DNA from: Variovorax gracilis
GTDB taxonomy: Bacteria; Pseudomonadota; Gammaproteobacteria; Burkholderiales; Burkholderiaceae_C
Direction of reading: 5' to 3'
Assembly: GCF_030317115.1 (NCBI RefSeq)
Contig: NZ_JASZYF010000021.1
Location: 38,962 to 102,961, forward strand
DNA length: 64,000 nucleotides
The notes below the pieces were generated by a model. The model was not told the origin of the DNA. It saw only the letters and a program-made list of their open reading frames with translations, and did not search any database. This document shows, piece by piece, positions 43,496-61,156 of the stretch (within the stretch, counting starts at the first letter, position 1; each line of letters starts with the position of its first letter). A program made the position numbers and the translations under genes.

Positions 43496-43767
43496 AAGTG
43501 CGCGGTCGTGGATTGAACCAACCCCGCCGGTTGTCGACGGGGCGCTGGGCGACCTTGGGGCACAACCCTGGTCGCGGCCAGCCGCGAACAACGGACTCGG
43601 CAGCCACGGAACAGAACGAACACGCAGCCGTAACTCGGGAAAGAGCTACCGAGGCGGAATCTAGCGTCGACAACGGGTCCCTGTCAAATCGCAACGCTCC
43701 TGACCACGACAAGCCGCGTCTGGCGCACGCGGCTTGTCGGCGTCCGCGCGGATTTCTGGCAACCCTC

Positions 43768-45273
43768 TCAGGCGGCCTTCCGAAAAGGCAGGACGGTGCC
43801 TTGGCGCGGCGTCGGAACCGGCTGCCTGCCGGCTCCCGAGTTCGGCCTGCTCACGCCAGAGGCCGCGGCGCGTGCATCGCTTGACTCGGGCGGCGTGTGA
43901 GCGGCCGTGACGGCCGCCGCACCTGCGACGGCGGCCCGTGCCATGAGCGCGTCGAGTTGCTCCTGGGTCAGTGTCACCGTCACCCCTGCTCCTGCTCCTG
44001 CCCCCGCCGCTGCGTCGGCTGGCGGTGAGTTCACTGGCGCGGCCACAGGAGGCTCTCCCGCTGAACCGCCCGTCGGCTCCTCGGGGCTGTGCATGACCGC
44101 CACCACGTCACTGGCCTTAACGTTGACGTAGCGTTCCACCATTTTCAGAGTCTTGTGCCCTGTGAGCGCCTGGACCAGAAAGACGTTCCCCGTCTTCAAC
44201 GCCAGGCGGGTCGCGGCCGTATGTCTCAGGTCCTGCAGGCGCAGGCCGTCAACGCCGGCGCGCTCGCAGGCGCGCCTGAACGCCGCCCGTAGTGCCTCGT
44301 AAGAGATATCAAGCACCCGGTCCGTAGGCTCGTACGGACCGAGCGCTTGGAGTTCTTCCAGCGCGCGGAGCGCCGCGGGCGACAACGGCACATCGCGGCG
44401 ACTGTTCTTGGAGTCCGGCAACCTGATGACCTTCTCGACCCAGTCGACATCGCACCACCGCGCCTCGTCCACGGGTTCGGAAGCCCGCATCGCGGTTTCC
44501 CGAAGCAGGGTCCATCCGGGCCCGACGCGTGCATTGCGGCATTCCTCAATTGCCTCATCGAGTCGCACCTGTTCCGGCTCGGAAAGCACGCGCGTGCGGC
44601 CGTTGTCGATGGCGGGCATCGTCAACTCGAGGGCCGGGTTGTCCGCCAAGGACACCCAGTTCCAAGTCCGCCTTGCATAGTTAAAGAGCCTCCGCAGCAG
44701 CGCGCGCTCCAGCCCGATGGTGGCAGGGGCGACGCCTTCGTCGTTCATGGCGTCGACGAACGTCTGCAGGTCGTTGCGCCGGACCTCCTGCATGCGCTTG
44801 GTGGCGAGCGAAGCGCGGTGGGCATCACTGTTGGCGGTCTTTCCCAGTAGTTTTGCGCGATGACGGTGGAGCCCATTCGGAATCTTGCGTTGGGCAGTCT
44901 CTTCCTTGAGCTTGACGAGAAACCGCACCTTGGGGGTCTCGGGGTTCGAGACGGGCTGGATGACCAGAATCTGCAGCCCGGCCGCACGCAGGTACTTGTT
45001 GATGCGCCGCGCCTCCTGAGGCGCGCCCTTCATGAACTTCAGGCGGGTCATCCCGTAGTCTTGCAGCGCGTGCGCGAGCGTTGTATGGCGCGGCCCTTTC
45101 CCGTGGGGCTGTCCTTTTTCGACGAGCTCCTCGAGCCTGTCCTTGGCCTCCTTGCTGGCGTCTTCCTTCAGACGGAAGCCACTGACGTAGACGTCATACC
45201 CATCGCGGCGCAGCCGGGCGGAATAGAGTTTCTTTTTGCCTTCCTGGTAGGCGCTGGACTTTGGCTTAGCCAT
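43768..45273 (-). CDS. int: Tyrosine recombinase (island integrase)
   Basis: This is a 501-residue protein. The catalytic residues of the family are visible: Arg in LLRETAMRASEPVDE (near residue 259), Lys in LPDSKNSRRDVPL, His-x-x-Arg in LQDLRHTAATRLALK (near 350), His in LTGHKTLKMVERYVNV and the nucleophilic Tyr in the same segment (near 382). A C-terminal extension of over 100 residues, rich in Ala, Gly and Pro, follows. AGGAGG lies seven bases before the ATG. The gene is next to the intact tRNA-Phe and reads away from it; it should integrate and excise the island at the 47-bp core. Confidence 0.95.
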   Translation of the reverse strand: MAKPKSSAYQEGKKKLYSARLRRDGYDVYVSGFRLKEDASKEAKDRLEELVEKGQPHGKGPRHTTLAHALQDYGMTRLKFMKGAPQEARRINKYLRAAGLQILVIQPVSNPETPKVRFLVKLKEETAQRKIPNGLHRHRAKLLGKTANSDAHRASLATKRMQEVRRNDLQTFVDAMNDEGVAPATIGLERALLRRLFNYARRTWNWVSLADNPALELTMPAIDNGRTRVLSEPEQVRLDEAIEECRNARVGPGWTLLRETAMRASEPVDEARWCDVDWVEKVIRLPDSKNSRRDVPLSPAALRALEELQALGPYEPTDRVLDISYEALRAAFRRACERAGVDGLRLQDLRHTAATRLALKTGNVFLVQALTGHKTLKMVERYVNVKASDVVAVMHSPEEPTGGSAGEPPVAAPVNSPPADAAAGAGAGAGVTVTLTQEQLDALMARAAVAGAAAVTAAHTPPESSDARAAASGVSRPNSGAGRQPVPTPRQGTVLPFRKAA

Positions 45274-45626
45274 GCGTCGCCTCCTGGAACGAGGTGATGC
45301 GCACGCCATGGGTGGCCGCCGGCGATGCCGCGCGATAGGAGCCATCGGGCAATGCGGCCCGGGCTGACGACGACAGAGACAAAACTTTCAAAACAACTCC
45401 TTGAGTGGAGCTGAGTGAAGTCAGCGGCTTTTAGTCAACGAGCGTCCGGAGCTCTTTAGGTCCGGTACCGGACCTCCGAGCTCGAGACGCGTTACGGCCG
45501 TTACTCGCGACGCTTCGCATTCGCGCGCAAATCGACCGCATCGCTGCCCTGTTCGATGGCCTTTGCCGCGCAGTCTTTGGCAGTCGTTTCACTGGCGATT
45601 GCCAGAAAAATTGACAGAAAAACAAA
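45274..45626. other. Region between integrase and right island end
   Basis: About 350 bp upstream of the integrase gene; it should contain the int promoter and recombination sites. Words shared with the left end are GCCAGAAA (45601) and ATTGACAGAAAA (45610-45621). No gene is seen. Confidence 0.5.
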
Positions 45627-45654
45627 AAAGCGGCCTCTTTTGGGAGGCCGCTTT
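45627..45654 (-). terminator. Rho-independent terminator inside the right island end
   Basis: AAAGCGGCCTC-TTTTGG-GAGGCCGCTTT is a perfect 11-bp stem; on the minus strand it is followed by a T-run. It would end the transcript from ntrX/tRNA-Phe before it enters the integrase region, replacing the native terminator displaced to 5218-5252. Confidence 0.75.
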
Positions 45655-45697
45655 CTGTGTGCCCCTTGCTAACCTGTTGATTTGCAAGGGACTATGA

Positions 45698-45744
45698 CTG
45701 GTGGCCTGGGGCGGAATCGAACCACCGACACGCGGATTTTCAAT
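45698..45744. other. Right attachment site within intact tRNA-Phe
   Basis: These 47 bases are identical to 5272-5318 and cover the 3' part of the tRNA-Phe gene from the CCA end to the anticodon stem. Integration restored a complete tRNA at this end. Confidence 0.92.
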
Positions 45745-45774
45745 CCGCTGCTCTACCAACTGAGCTACCGGGCC
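45699..45774 (-). tRNA. tRNA-Phe (GAA)
   Basis: 76 bases including encoded CCA. It begins GGCCCGGTAGCTCAGTTGG, has anticodon loop TTGAAAA (anticodon GAA) and the T-loop GGTTCGATTCC. Acceptor ends GGCC...GGCC pair. Its 3' half is the integration target of the island. It lies 18 bp after the response-regulator stop and may share that transcript. Confidence 0.97.
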
Positions 45775-45792
45775 TTGGTGTGCAGCCTGCGA

Positions 45793-46488
45793 TTATACAG
45801 CGCTTCTGCGCCCTCTTGAAAGATCGACGCCGAGTTGCTTCAGTTTTCGATAAAGGTGCGTGCGTTCGAGGCCGGTCTTCTCGGCCACGCGCGTCATGGA
45901 GCCGTTCTCCATCGCGAGGTGGAACTCGAAGTAGGCCTTCTCGAAACCGTCGCGCGCATCGCGCAGCGGCCGGTCCAGGTCAAAGCTCTGCGTGGACTGC
46001 GGCCCCAGGTCCGCAGCGGGCAATGTCGGCACGGCAGGCACCAGCGCGCTGTCGCCCACCGTCGTGACCACGGCGGCAAAGCTGCTCGCGGGCGGCACCA
46101 CGCTGGCCGCGGCGCGGCGTGCGCTCTCGCGTGCGAGCCCCTGTTCGACGGCCTTCAGCAGCTTCTGCAGGGTGATGGGCTTTTCGAGGAACGCGAATGC
46201 GCCGATGCGCGTGGCATCCACCGCGGTATCGATCGTGGCGTGGCCGCTCATCATGACGACCGGCATGCTCAAAAGACCGGCTGCAGACCACTCCTTGAGC
46301 AGCGTCACGCCGTCGGTGTCAGGCATCCAGATGTCGAGGAGAACCAGGTCAGGACGGGCACGCTGTCGAGCGGCGCGCGCTTCGGCTGCGTTCTCGGCGA
46401 GTTCCACGTTGTGGCCTTCGTCATTGAGAATTTCGAAGAGCAGGTCTCGAATGCCCAGCTCGTCGTCGACCACGAGGATGTTTGCCAT
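45793..46488 (-). CDS. NtrX-like response regulator with Fis-type HTH, no AAA+ domain
   Basis: This is a 231-residue protein. Receiver domain: ILVVDDELGIRDLL, the phosphorylated Asp in LVLLDIWMPDTDG (near residue 53), and the Lys in FAFLEKPITLQ. After a linker of about 70 residues comes a Fis-like HTH (MTRVAEKTGLERTHLYRKLK). Classic NtrX has a sigma-54 AAA+ domain between these; it is absent here, as in several betaproteobacterial pairs. It follows the NtrY-like kinase by 57 bp and is therefore its likely partner. Confidence 0.88.
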   Translation of the reverse strand: MANILVVDDELGIRDLLFEILNDEGHNVELAENAAEARAARQRARPDLVLLDIWMPDTDGVTLLKEWSAAGLLSMPVVMMSGHATIDTAVDATRIGAFAFLEKPITLQKLLKAVEQGLARESARRAAASVVPPASSFAAVVTTVGDSALVPAVPTLPAADLGPQSTQSFDLDRPLRDARDGFEKAYFEFHLAMENGSMTRVAEKTGLERTHLYRKLKQLGVDLSRGRRSAV

Positions 46489-46545
46489 TTGTGCTTAGTT
46501 ATGCGCCGTATGTCTTATAGAGTGAGAGGTTCGCTTGCCGGTCCG

Positions 46546-48876
46546 TCAGGTGATGGACGACTTCGAATCTTCGGTGTAAGCGACCGCTCCCTGCGGCTCA
46601 GCTGCAAGCGCGAATGATAACGAGACTTGTGCCCCAGCCACAGCCCCATCGACGATGCGGTTGGAAAGCTCGATCCGCGCACCGTGTTCGTCTGCAATTT
46701 TCTTGACGACCGCCAGGCCCAGGCCGGTGCCTTTGGACTTCGTCGTGACGTAGGGCTCGAAGGCGCGCTTGAGGATGTTCTCGGCAAAGCCGGTGCCGCT
46801 GTCCTGCACGGTGAGGCGCACGCGCTGGCCCGAGTCGGAAAGCCGCGTGCGGATGACGACCTCGCCCGGCTGCCCGGTGCGATGCGCGGTGACCTCCGCC
46901 GCGTCCTGGGCGTTTTGCAACAGGTTGTGAATGACCTGGCGGATCTGCTGGGCATCTGCGCGGATCGGCCGGCAGCGCTCATCCAGCTCGAAGCGCAGCG
47001 CGACGCCCGGGTGGTGGTCGGGCGGATAGAGGTGCAGGACATCGGCCACGAGCGCGTTCAGGTCCACCGGCTTCAAGTCGGCCGCGGGCAGGCGCGCATA
47101 GTCGCGGAACTCGTTCACCAGCCGCTTCATGGCATCGACCTGGTCGACGATGGTCTTCACCGATTTGGTGAGGATCGCCTGCTCGGTCGACGCTACCTTG
47201 CCCGAGAGCTTCATCTCGAGGCGCTCAGCCGACAACTGGATCGGCGTCAGCGGATTCTTGATCTCATGGGCCAGCCGGCGCGCCACTTCGCCCCAGGCCT
47301 GCGCGCGCTGGGCCGACACGATTTCCGAGATGTCGTCGAACACGAGGAGCCTTGCCGAGTCCGGCAGCTCGGCTCCGCGCGCCACGATGTTGATGGCGTC
47401 CTGGCCCATGGCATCGCCTTCGGCGTGCAGTTCGAAGGCATGCTGCCAATGGTCGAGGCCATGCTGCATGCGCTCGACCTCGAAGTCGTCGAACTGCTGC
47501 TGCACGTTCTGCGCGAATTCGCCCAGCCCGGGCACCTCGGCCAGCGGTTGGCCCTCGAAGGCGGCCAGCGGCGCGCGCAGCACGCGGGTCGCACCCGGAT
47601 TGGTCGAGTGGATGATGCCCCGGGTGTCGAGCACGATCACGCCCGAGGTCAGGTTGTCGAGGATGGTCTGCAGGTTGGAGCGGGCGGCGTCGAGTTCGCC
47701 CATGGTCTTTTCGACGGCGCCGCGCGCGTCCGCCAGCTGCTGGGTCATGACGGCAAAGGAGCGTGTGAGGCCGCCGAGCTCATCCTTGCCTTGCAGCACG
47801 GCCGTGGGCCGCAGGTCGCCGCCCGCCACCTGGCGCACGCCATCGGCCAGCACCAGGAGCGGCCGCGCCAGCTGGTTGCCGAAGAGCACGGCGAGCAGCA
47901 CGGCGCCGAACACCGCGAGGAACAGCGTCAGCGTGAGCGTGCCGATGTACATGCGGCGCAACCCTTCGCGGGCGAGTGCCCGTTCCTGGTATTCGCGGTT
48001 GGCCTCCTGCACGGCGAGCGCGTTCGCCACCACCGCGGGAGGCAGCGGCTGTGTGACCTGGAGGAAGCGCGGCTCGGTGTTGAATTCGAAGCCCTGCCGC
48101 TGCACCAGTGCAAGCGCCCTGACGTTGGCCGGCGGCGGCGCGGCAGCGCCCGGGGCGGGCGTTTCGTCCAGCCCTTCGATATGGGCGACCGCGCGATCGG
48201 CCCGCACCTGCCGCAGTTGCTGTGGCGAAGGTCGCTCCGGGTTGAGCTGGAAGCGCGACAGGCCCGCGCCGGCCACGAGCTGGCCGCTGCCGGTCCAGAG
48301 CACCACATCGGTCGCGCCGAGCTGGTCGCGGATGCGTTCGAGCACGAGGCCGGCGCCGGCGTCGGAAACATTGGCCAGTTGGCCGCTGGCGGCCTTGGTC
48401 TTGTTCATCAGGTCTTCCGACAACGAGTCCAGCGTGGCGCGCCCGAGGTTGAGGCCGGCGTCGAGCGCGCCCTCGACCTTGACGTCGAACCAGCTTTCGA
48501 TCGACCGGGCGACGAACTGATAGGACACGACGTACACCAGCATGCCGGGCACCACGCCGACCAGCGCAAAGATCGCGGCCAGCTTGATCAGCAGGCGACT
48601 GCCGAACTTGCCCTGCCGCAAACGCCGCAGGAGCCTGAACGCCACCCAACCGATGACAAGCACCAGCACCACCGCCACGACGACGTTGATGCCGAAGAGG
48701 CGCGCGTAATTCCTTTCATAGAAGGCGCGGTTGTTGGTGGCCTGCGCCAGCAGGAACATGAGCACGAGGCCGATGGCCGTGACCAGCGCTGCGCCGGCGC
48801 CCAGGGCCCAGCGGCGGGCGCGGGAGCGCCGCACCGCCTGCGGCGGCCTGCTGCCACCGCGCGAATCGGTGCTCAC
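46546..48876 (-). CDS. NtrY-like membrane sensor histidine kinase
   Basis: This is a 776-residue protein. Transmembrane segments: residues of about 25-45, 65-85, 95-120 and 310-330 (LTLTLFLAVFGAVLLAVLFG). A HAMP domain follows, then a PAS-like part (LQTILDNLTSGVIVLDTRGI). The phospho-acceptor His is in ARRLAHEIKNPLTPIQLSAE, and the ATPase part carries LLQNAQDAAE, DSGTGF and TKSKGTGLGLAVVKKI. The architecture is that of NtrY-type nitrogen/redox-related kinases. Its start overlaps the end of the DUF4390 gene by four bases. Confidence 0.9.
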   Translation of the reverse strand: MSTDSRGGSRPPQAVRRSRARRWALGAGAALVTAIGLVLMFLLAQATNNRAFYERNYARLFGINVVVAVVLVLVIGWVAFRLLRRLRQGKFGSRLLIKLAAIFALVGVVPGMLVYVVSYQFVARSIESWFDVKVEGALDAGLNLGRATLDSLSEDLMNKTKAASGQLANVSDAGAGLVLERIRDQLGATDVVLWTGSGQLVAGAGLSRFQLNPERPSPQQLRQVRADRAVAHIEGLDETPAPGAAAPPPANVRALALVQRQGFEFNTEPRFLQVTQPLPPAVVANALAVQEANREYQERALAREGLRRMYIGTLTLTLFLAVFGAVLLAVLFGNQLARPLLVLADGVRQVAGGDLRPTAVLQGKDELGGLTRSFAVMTQQLADARGAVEKTMGELDAARSNLQTILDNLTSGVIVLDTRGIIHSTNPGATRVLRAPLAAFEGQPLAEVPGLGEFAQNVQQQFDDFEVERMQHGLDHWQHAFELHAEGDAMGQDAINIVARGAELPDSARLLVFDDISEIVSAQRAQAWGEVARRLAHEIKNPLTPIQLSAERLEMKLSGKVASTEQAILTKSVKTIVDQVDAMKRLVNEFRDYARLPAADLKPVDLNALVADVLHLYPPDHHPGVALRFELDERCRPIRADAQQIRQVIHNLLQNAQDAAEVTAHRTGQPGEVVIRTRLSDSGQRVRLTVQDSGTGFAENILKRAFEPYVTTKSKGTGLGLAVVKKIADEHGARIELSNRIVDGAVAGAQVSLSFALAAEPQGAVAYTEDSKSSIT

Positions 48877-49556
48877 TTCGCCTTCTCCAGCGGCAGGCGG
48901 GCACTCTTCTCGATGGAAATGTTCCAGTCCGACTGGCCGAAGGCACTGATCTGAAAGGGGCGCGGAAGCTGGGAGGTATCGAGCCTGAAGCGGAAGGTCA
49001 CGGGATGCGGGCCCTCGTCACCGATCTCGGCGGCGTCGCCGAGCCGCATCCGCCCGACCCGGCGCACGCCGTCAAGGGCGTCGGCCAGGGTGTCGAAGTT
49101 CTGGTTCAGCGATACGCCGAAACCTGCATTGGTGATGGGCACGGGAGACACGTTGAGCCGCCATCGGCGACTGAGGGGCTGGTAGGCGAGGCGGATGTGC
49201 CGCGTCGCCTGTGCAACTTTGAGGTCGGTCCAGTACCAGCGTTCCCGGTAGAGCTCGGCCTCGGCCACGAAATAGATCGCAATGCCCTTTTCGAGCACCT
49301 CCTCGATGGAGGGCGGCAACTCGAACTGGACCTGGGCGGTGAGATAGACCCCGTCGTCCGCCTGTTCGAGCCGCATCTGGGTCACCGCCGCTCCGTGCGG
49401 GTCGGCGGCCGCCAATCCGGGCAGGCACGCCAGGACGGCAAGAAGCAACAGCAGCACGGCCAGCCAGGCCGGGCCGGATGGGTCAGCGTGAGAGCTTCTC
49501 GAGCAGTGCGTAGAAGAAACCGTCGTGATCACCCAACGGATTGTCCGGGACACCAC
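48873..49556 (-). CDS. DUF4390 exported protein
   Basis: The product has up to 227 residues. A hydrophobic signal-like segment (WLAVLLLLLAVLACLPGLAA) precedes the conserved part (VYLTAQVQFELPPSIEEVLE, AIYFVAEAELYRERWYWTDL, FQISAFGQSDWNISIEKS), which matches DUF4390, the usual neighbour of rsmB and ntrY in betaproteobacteria. The product is probably periplasmic. No ATG exists near the signal; the frame begins with GTG codons (49556, or 49532) overlapping the rsmB end, so the exact start is uncertain. Confidence 0.8.
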   Translation of the reverse strand: MVSRTIRWVITTVSSTHCSRSSHADPSGPAWLAVLLLLLAVLACLPGLAAADPHGAAVTQMRLEQADDGVYLTAQVQFELPPSIEEVLEKGIAIYFVAEAELYRERWYWTDLKVAQATRHIRLAYQPLSRRWRLNVSPVPITNAGFGVSLNQNFDTLADALDGVRRVGRMRLGDAAEIGDEGPHPVTFRFRLDTSQLPRPFQISAFGQSDWNISIEKSARLPLEKAK

Positions 49557-50844
49557 GGGTATTCACCCCGCTTTGGGGTAGCAAATGGCCCGGCGAGGGC
49601 AGCAATCGGGCATCGGTGTTGTGTGCAAGGAACGCATCAATCTGGTGCGAACCTTCCTCCCGAAACACCGAACAGGTGCAATAGAGCAGCCGCCCGCCCG
49701 GTCGGACCAGCGGCCAGAGCGCCGCAAGCAGCATCGCCTGCTGGAGCGCAAGCTGTTCGATGTCGCTTTCCCGGCGCAGCCATCGCACGTCGGGGTGCCG
49801 GCGGACGATGCCCGAAGCGGTGCACGGGGCGTCGAGCAGGATGGCGTCGTATGGCAGGCCATCCCACCACTGCGGCGGCCGCGAGGCATCGGCTACGACC
49901 ACCTTGGCGTTCATCGCGAGCCGCGCCAGGGTTTCGTCGATGCGCCGGCTGCGGGCGGCATCGACCTCCAGCGCCGTGACCTCGATGGCCCCCGGGGCCG
50001 CGAATTCGAGCAGGTGGGCCGTCTTGCCGCCCGGCGCCGCACAAGCGTCGAGCACCCGCATCGGCGATGGTCCTTGCGCCTGGAGGCCATCGAGGAGCAA
50101 GGGGGCAGCGAGTTGCGCCGCGGCGTCCTGCACCGAGAACTCGCCGTCGAGGAAACCCGGCAGTTGATGGACCGGCCGGCCTCGCGCCAGTTGCAGCCCG
50201 TTGGTGCCGACCGGCACGGCCTGCAGGTTGTTCGCCTCCAGGGCACGCCGGAACGACGCCACGTCGGTCTTCCGCGCGTTCACCCGCAGGGTCATCGGCG
50301 CCTGCATGTTGTCGGCCGCCAGGACGCGCTGCCATTCGCGCGGGTGGTCGCGCTTGAGCCGCTCGATCCACCAGCGCGGGTGATTCCATTGCGCGACAGG
50401 CTCGCGCTCGGTGGTGGCGACGAGTTCGTCGCGCTCGCGCAGGAAGCGCCGCAGGCAGGCATTGATGAAGCTCGCCTGGGCGCGGGTGCCCGGATTGCGC
50501 TTGGCGGCTTCGACGGCCTGGTCGACCAGCGTGAAAGGTTCGTAGGGCGAGCGCCCGGCATCCCAGGCCAGCGCAAGGGCGGTGCAGAGCAGCGCGTCGG
50601 CGGCAGGCGGGGGCGTGCGCTTGGCGAGCTGGCGGCGCAGCGCTTCGGCGCGGCCGAGCCAGCGCAGCACCTGGAAACCGAGCGCCTGCACGCCGGGGCG
50701 CAGGGCCGGGTCGACGGCCTCGAAGGCGACAGAACCCGACACGCCGCTGCGGATCGAGGCGAGCGCCGAGGCGGTGAGCTGCAATTGGCGCCACAGGGGC
50801 GGCGAACCGGGCGAGGCGGAGGTGGAGTCTGAAGAATCTGGCAA
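49483..50844 (-). CDS. rsmB: 16S rRNA m5C967 methyltransferase RsmB
   Basis: This 453-residue protein has an N-terminal NusB-like helical domain (ALCTALALAWDAGRSPYEPF), then the SAM-binding site VLDACAAPGGKTAHLLEFAA and the two catalytic cysteines in LLDAPCTASGIVRRHPDVRW and LLYCTCSVFREEGSHQ. RsmB methylates C967 of 16S rRNA. The only suitable start is a TTG at 50844. It overlaps the DUF4390 gene downstream, consistent with the conserved order rsmB-DUF4390-ntrY-ntrX. Confidence 0.93.
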   Translation of the reverse strand: MPDSSDSTSASPGSPPLWRQLQLTASALASIRSGVSGSVAFEAVDPALRPGVQALGFQVLRWLGRAEALRRQLAKRTPPPAADALLCTALALAWDAGRSPYEPFTLVDQAVEAAKRNPGTRAQASFINACLRRFLRERDELVATTEREPVAQWNHPRWWIERLKRDHPREWQRVLAADNMQAPMTLRVNARKTDVASFRRALEANNLQAVPVGTNGLQLARGRPVHQLPGFLDGEFSVQDAAAQLAAPLLLDGLQAQGPSPMRVLDACAAPGGKTAHLLEFAAPGAIEVTALEVDAARSRRIDETLARLAMNAKVVVADASRPPQWWDGLPYDAILLDAPCTASGIVRRHPDVRWLRRESDIEQLALQQAMLLAALWPLVRPGGRLLYCTCSVFREEGSHQIDAFLAHNTDARLLPSPGHLLPQSGVNTRGVPDNPLGDHDGFFYALLEKLSR

Positions 50845-50895
50845 CTTGGGTCGAATGGTAATGGCGGGGACGCGGAGACCGCGCGCACGCCGGAG

Positions 50896-51480
50896 TCAGC
50901 GCAGCGGGGCCGCCGGTCGGAGCTGCATGATCCACGCCACCAGCACGGCCGGGAACTGCGTGATCGCAGCGTTGTACTGGGCGACGGCAAGGTTGAACTG
51001 GCCGCGGGCGATTTCCGCAGCAGCCGAAGGCTCGGGCCAGGCCATGGGTGCGTCGCCTTCGAACGGCTCGTCCGTGCCGTCGAGTGGAGCGGGACGCGAC
51101 AGCGTTCCGTCGGCCTCGAAGCTGACCACCGCACCGGGATGCATGCGCTGCCAGGCGGCAACAAGGATGTGCATGGCCGTGCCGAGTCCGGCCATGCCGG
51201 CCGGGTCGAGCGGCCGCAGGCGCGTCGTGGCCAGAAGGGTCGCCAACTGGCTGGCCGCGGCGTCGAGCGAGGCGGCCGCCGGAAGCGCCTGCTCGCCCGG
51301 CGTCTGGGGCTCTTCGGCAATGCGGGCCTGAACGAAATCGAGCTGCCGCACCAAGGTGGCATCGAGCGCCGCATAGGATTGCAAGGCGGTTGAGCGCAGG
51401 CGCATGAGCCGGTTGTAAGCACCCACAAACCAGAAGAGCGCAAGGGCGCCGGCGATCCAGTAGGGCAAGGATTCGGGCAT
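50896..51480 (-). CDS. LemA-like membrane-anchored protein
   Basis: This is a protein of 194 residues from the ATG at 51480. One N-terminal transmembrane segment (PYWIAGALALFWFVGAYNRL) is followed by MRLRSTALQSYAALDATLVR, the start of the LemA fold (NxLVxLRNxVxxAWSxIDVQLKRR pattern, diverged). The rest is a helical bundle ending QYNAAITQFPAVLVAWIM, which recalls the LemA YN...FP motif. Function is unknown. It sits between rpoC and rsmB; a terminator upstream separates it from rpoC. Confidence 0.65.
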   Translation of the reverse strand: MPESLPYWIAGALALFWFVGAYNRLMRLRSTALQSYAALDATLVRQLDFVQARIAEEPQTPGEQALPAAASLDAAASQLATLLATTRLRPLDPAGMAGLGTAMHILVAAWQRMHPGAVVSFEADGTLSRPAPLDGTDEPFEGDAPMAWPEPSAAAEIARGQFNLAVAQYNAAITQFPAVLVAWIMQLRPAAPLR

Positions 51481-51510
51481 ACCGCTCACTCTTGTTGCAG
51501 GAAGAAAAAA

Positions 51511-51538
51511 GCCCCCGATCCGCAAGCGGAAGGGGGGC
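51511..51538 (-). terminator. rpoC operon terminator
   Basis: On the minus strand GCCCCCCTTCCGC faces GCGGATCGGGGGC, followed by TTTTTT (A-run at 51505-51510 on the plus strand). It lies 37 bp after the rpoC stop. Confidence 0.85.
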
Positions 51539-51574
51539 GCTGGAGACCGGTCATTTGCCGGTGATGCTAACCAG

Positions 51575-55810
<4,236 letters not shown>

Positions 55811-55830
55811 GTGACTCTTTCCTTGTCTGC

Positions 55831-59955
<4,125 letters not shown>

Positions 59956-60109
59956 GAGAGCTCCGGAGCTTGAGATCTTCAGCGACGTGGTGAGGTGCCT
60001 GAGCACCACTCTCCTTGGCGGCTGGCCACTACCAGCCCTGGCGGACGGCGATGCGTTGCACATCGCCCGAACCAAGGGGGTCTTCTGCAGTCGGGGTCAG
60101 AAGACACTC

Positions 60110-60138
60110 AAAAACCGTCTTGGACCAAGCCGGTTTTT
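60110..60138 (-). terminator. Attenuator-type hairpin between rplL and rpoB
   Basis: AAAAACCG-TCTTGGACCAAGC-CGGTTTTT forms a long imperfect stem with A/T runs on each side. In the minus-strand direction it lies after rplL, where many bacteria have a partial terminator that lowers rpoBC expression relative to ribosomal proteins. Confidence 0.65.
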
Positions 60139-60207
60139 GGGTGCGCTCTGAAAGCGGCAAAGGCTGGAGGGCCTTTCGGCACACTCCAGCCCTCCAGGGA
60201 GACTGAA

Positions 60208-60582
<375 letters not shown>

Positions 60583-60625
60583 TTTGATTTCCTAACAATT
60601 GGGTTGAATATTTCAAACGCAAGGC

Positions 60626-61156
60626 TCAAGCAGCTTGCGCTTCGGCCGGAGCTTCGGCCGGTGCATCGCCACCACCACGCTTCTCGGCGAGCGCGGCCAG
60701 AACACGGGCCGTGCGCGAGATCGGGGATTGCATCAAGCCCAGCAGTTGTGCCAACAACACTTCCTTCGAGGGGATGCTGGCCAATTGCTTCACGCCGTCG
60801 ACGTCCAGGGCCTTGCCACCGAATGCGCCGCCGCGAATCACCAACTTGTCGTTGGTCTTCGCGAAATCGGCCACCACCTTCGCGGCAGCCACAGCGTCTT
60901 CGGAGAAGCCATAGATCAGCGGACCGGTCATCTGGTCGCCAACAATCTCAAACGGGCTACCTGCGACAGCACGGCGGGCCAGCGTGTTCTTCAACACGCT
61001 GAGGCTCACACCCTTGCTGCGCGCATCGTTGCGCAGTTTGGTCATATCGGCCACCGTGATGCCACGGTATTCCGCCATCACGAGCGTTTGAGCTTTTGCG
61101 GCGAGGCTGGTCACATCACTGATGACCGCTTCTTTCTCACTGCGATTCAGACTCAA
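60626..61156 (-). CDS. rplJ: Ribosomal protein L10
   Basis: 176 residues: MSLNRSEKEAVISDVTSLAA, then TVADMTKLRNDARSKGVSLS and GPLIYGFSEDAVAAAKVVAD are typical L10. It carries the L7/L12 dimers through its C-terminal helix and, with L7/L12, represses its own mRNA in known systems. A 283-bp leader precedes it. Confidence 0.98.
   Translation of the reverse strand: MSLNRSEKEAVISDVTSLAAKAQTLVMAEYRGITVADMTKLRNDARSKGVSLSVLKNTLARRAVAGSPFEIVGDQMTGPLIYGFSEDAVAAAKVVADFAKTNDKLVIRGGAFGGKALDVDGVKQLASIPSKEVLLAQLLGLMQSPISRTARVLAALAEKRGGGDAPAEAPAEAQAA

Larger units (their letters stand above)
5272..45744. mobile_element. Integrative genomic island in tRNA-Phe carrying BREX and other defence genes
   Basis: The element is bounded by a 47-bp direct repeat of the tRNA-Phe 3' part. 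A tyrosine recombinase gene (43768-45273) sits beside the complete tRNA, the usual arrangement for tRNA-targeting islands. Inside are HTH genes of the excisionase/AlpA type, IncQ-like replication genes, a BREX type 1 operon and several other defence-like clusters. The genes outside the repeats are chromosomal housekeeping or metabolic genes. No conjugation (T4SS) or relaxase genes were recognised, so transfer would need help from another element. Confidence 0.9.
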
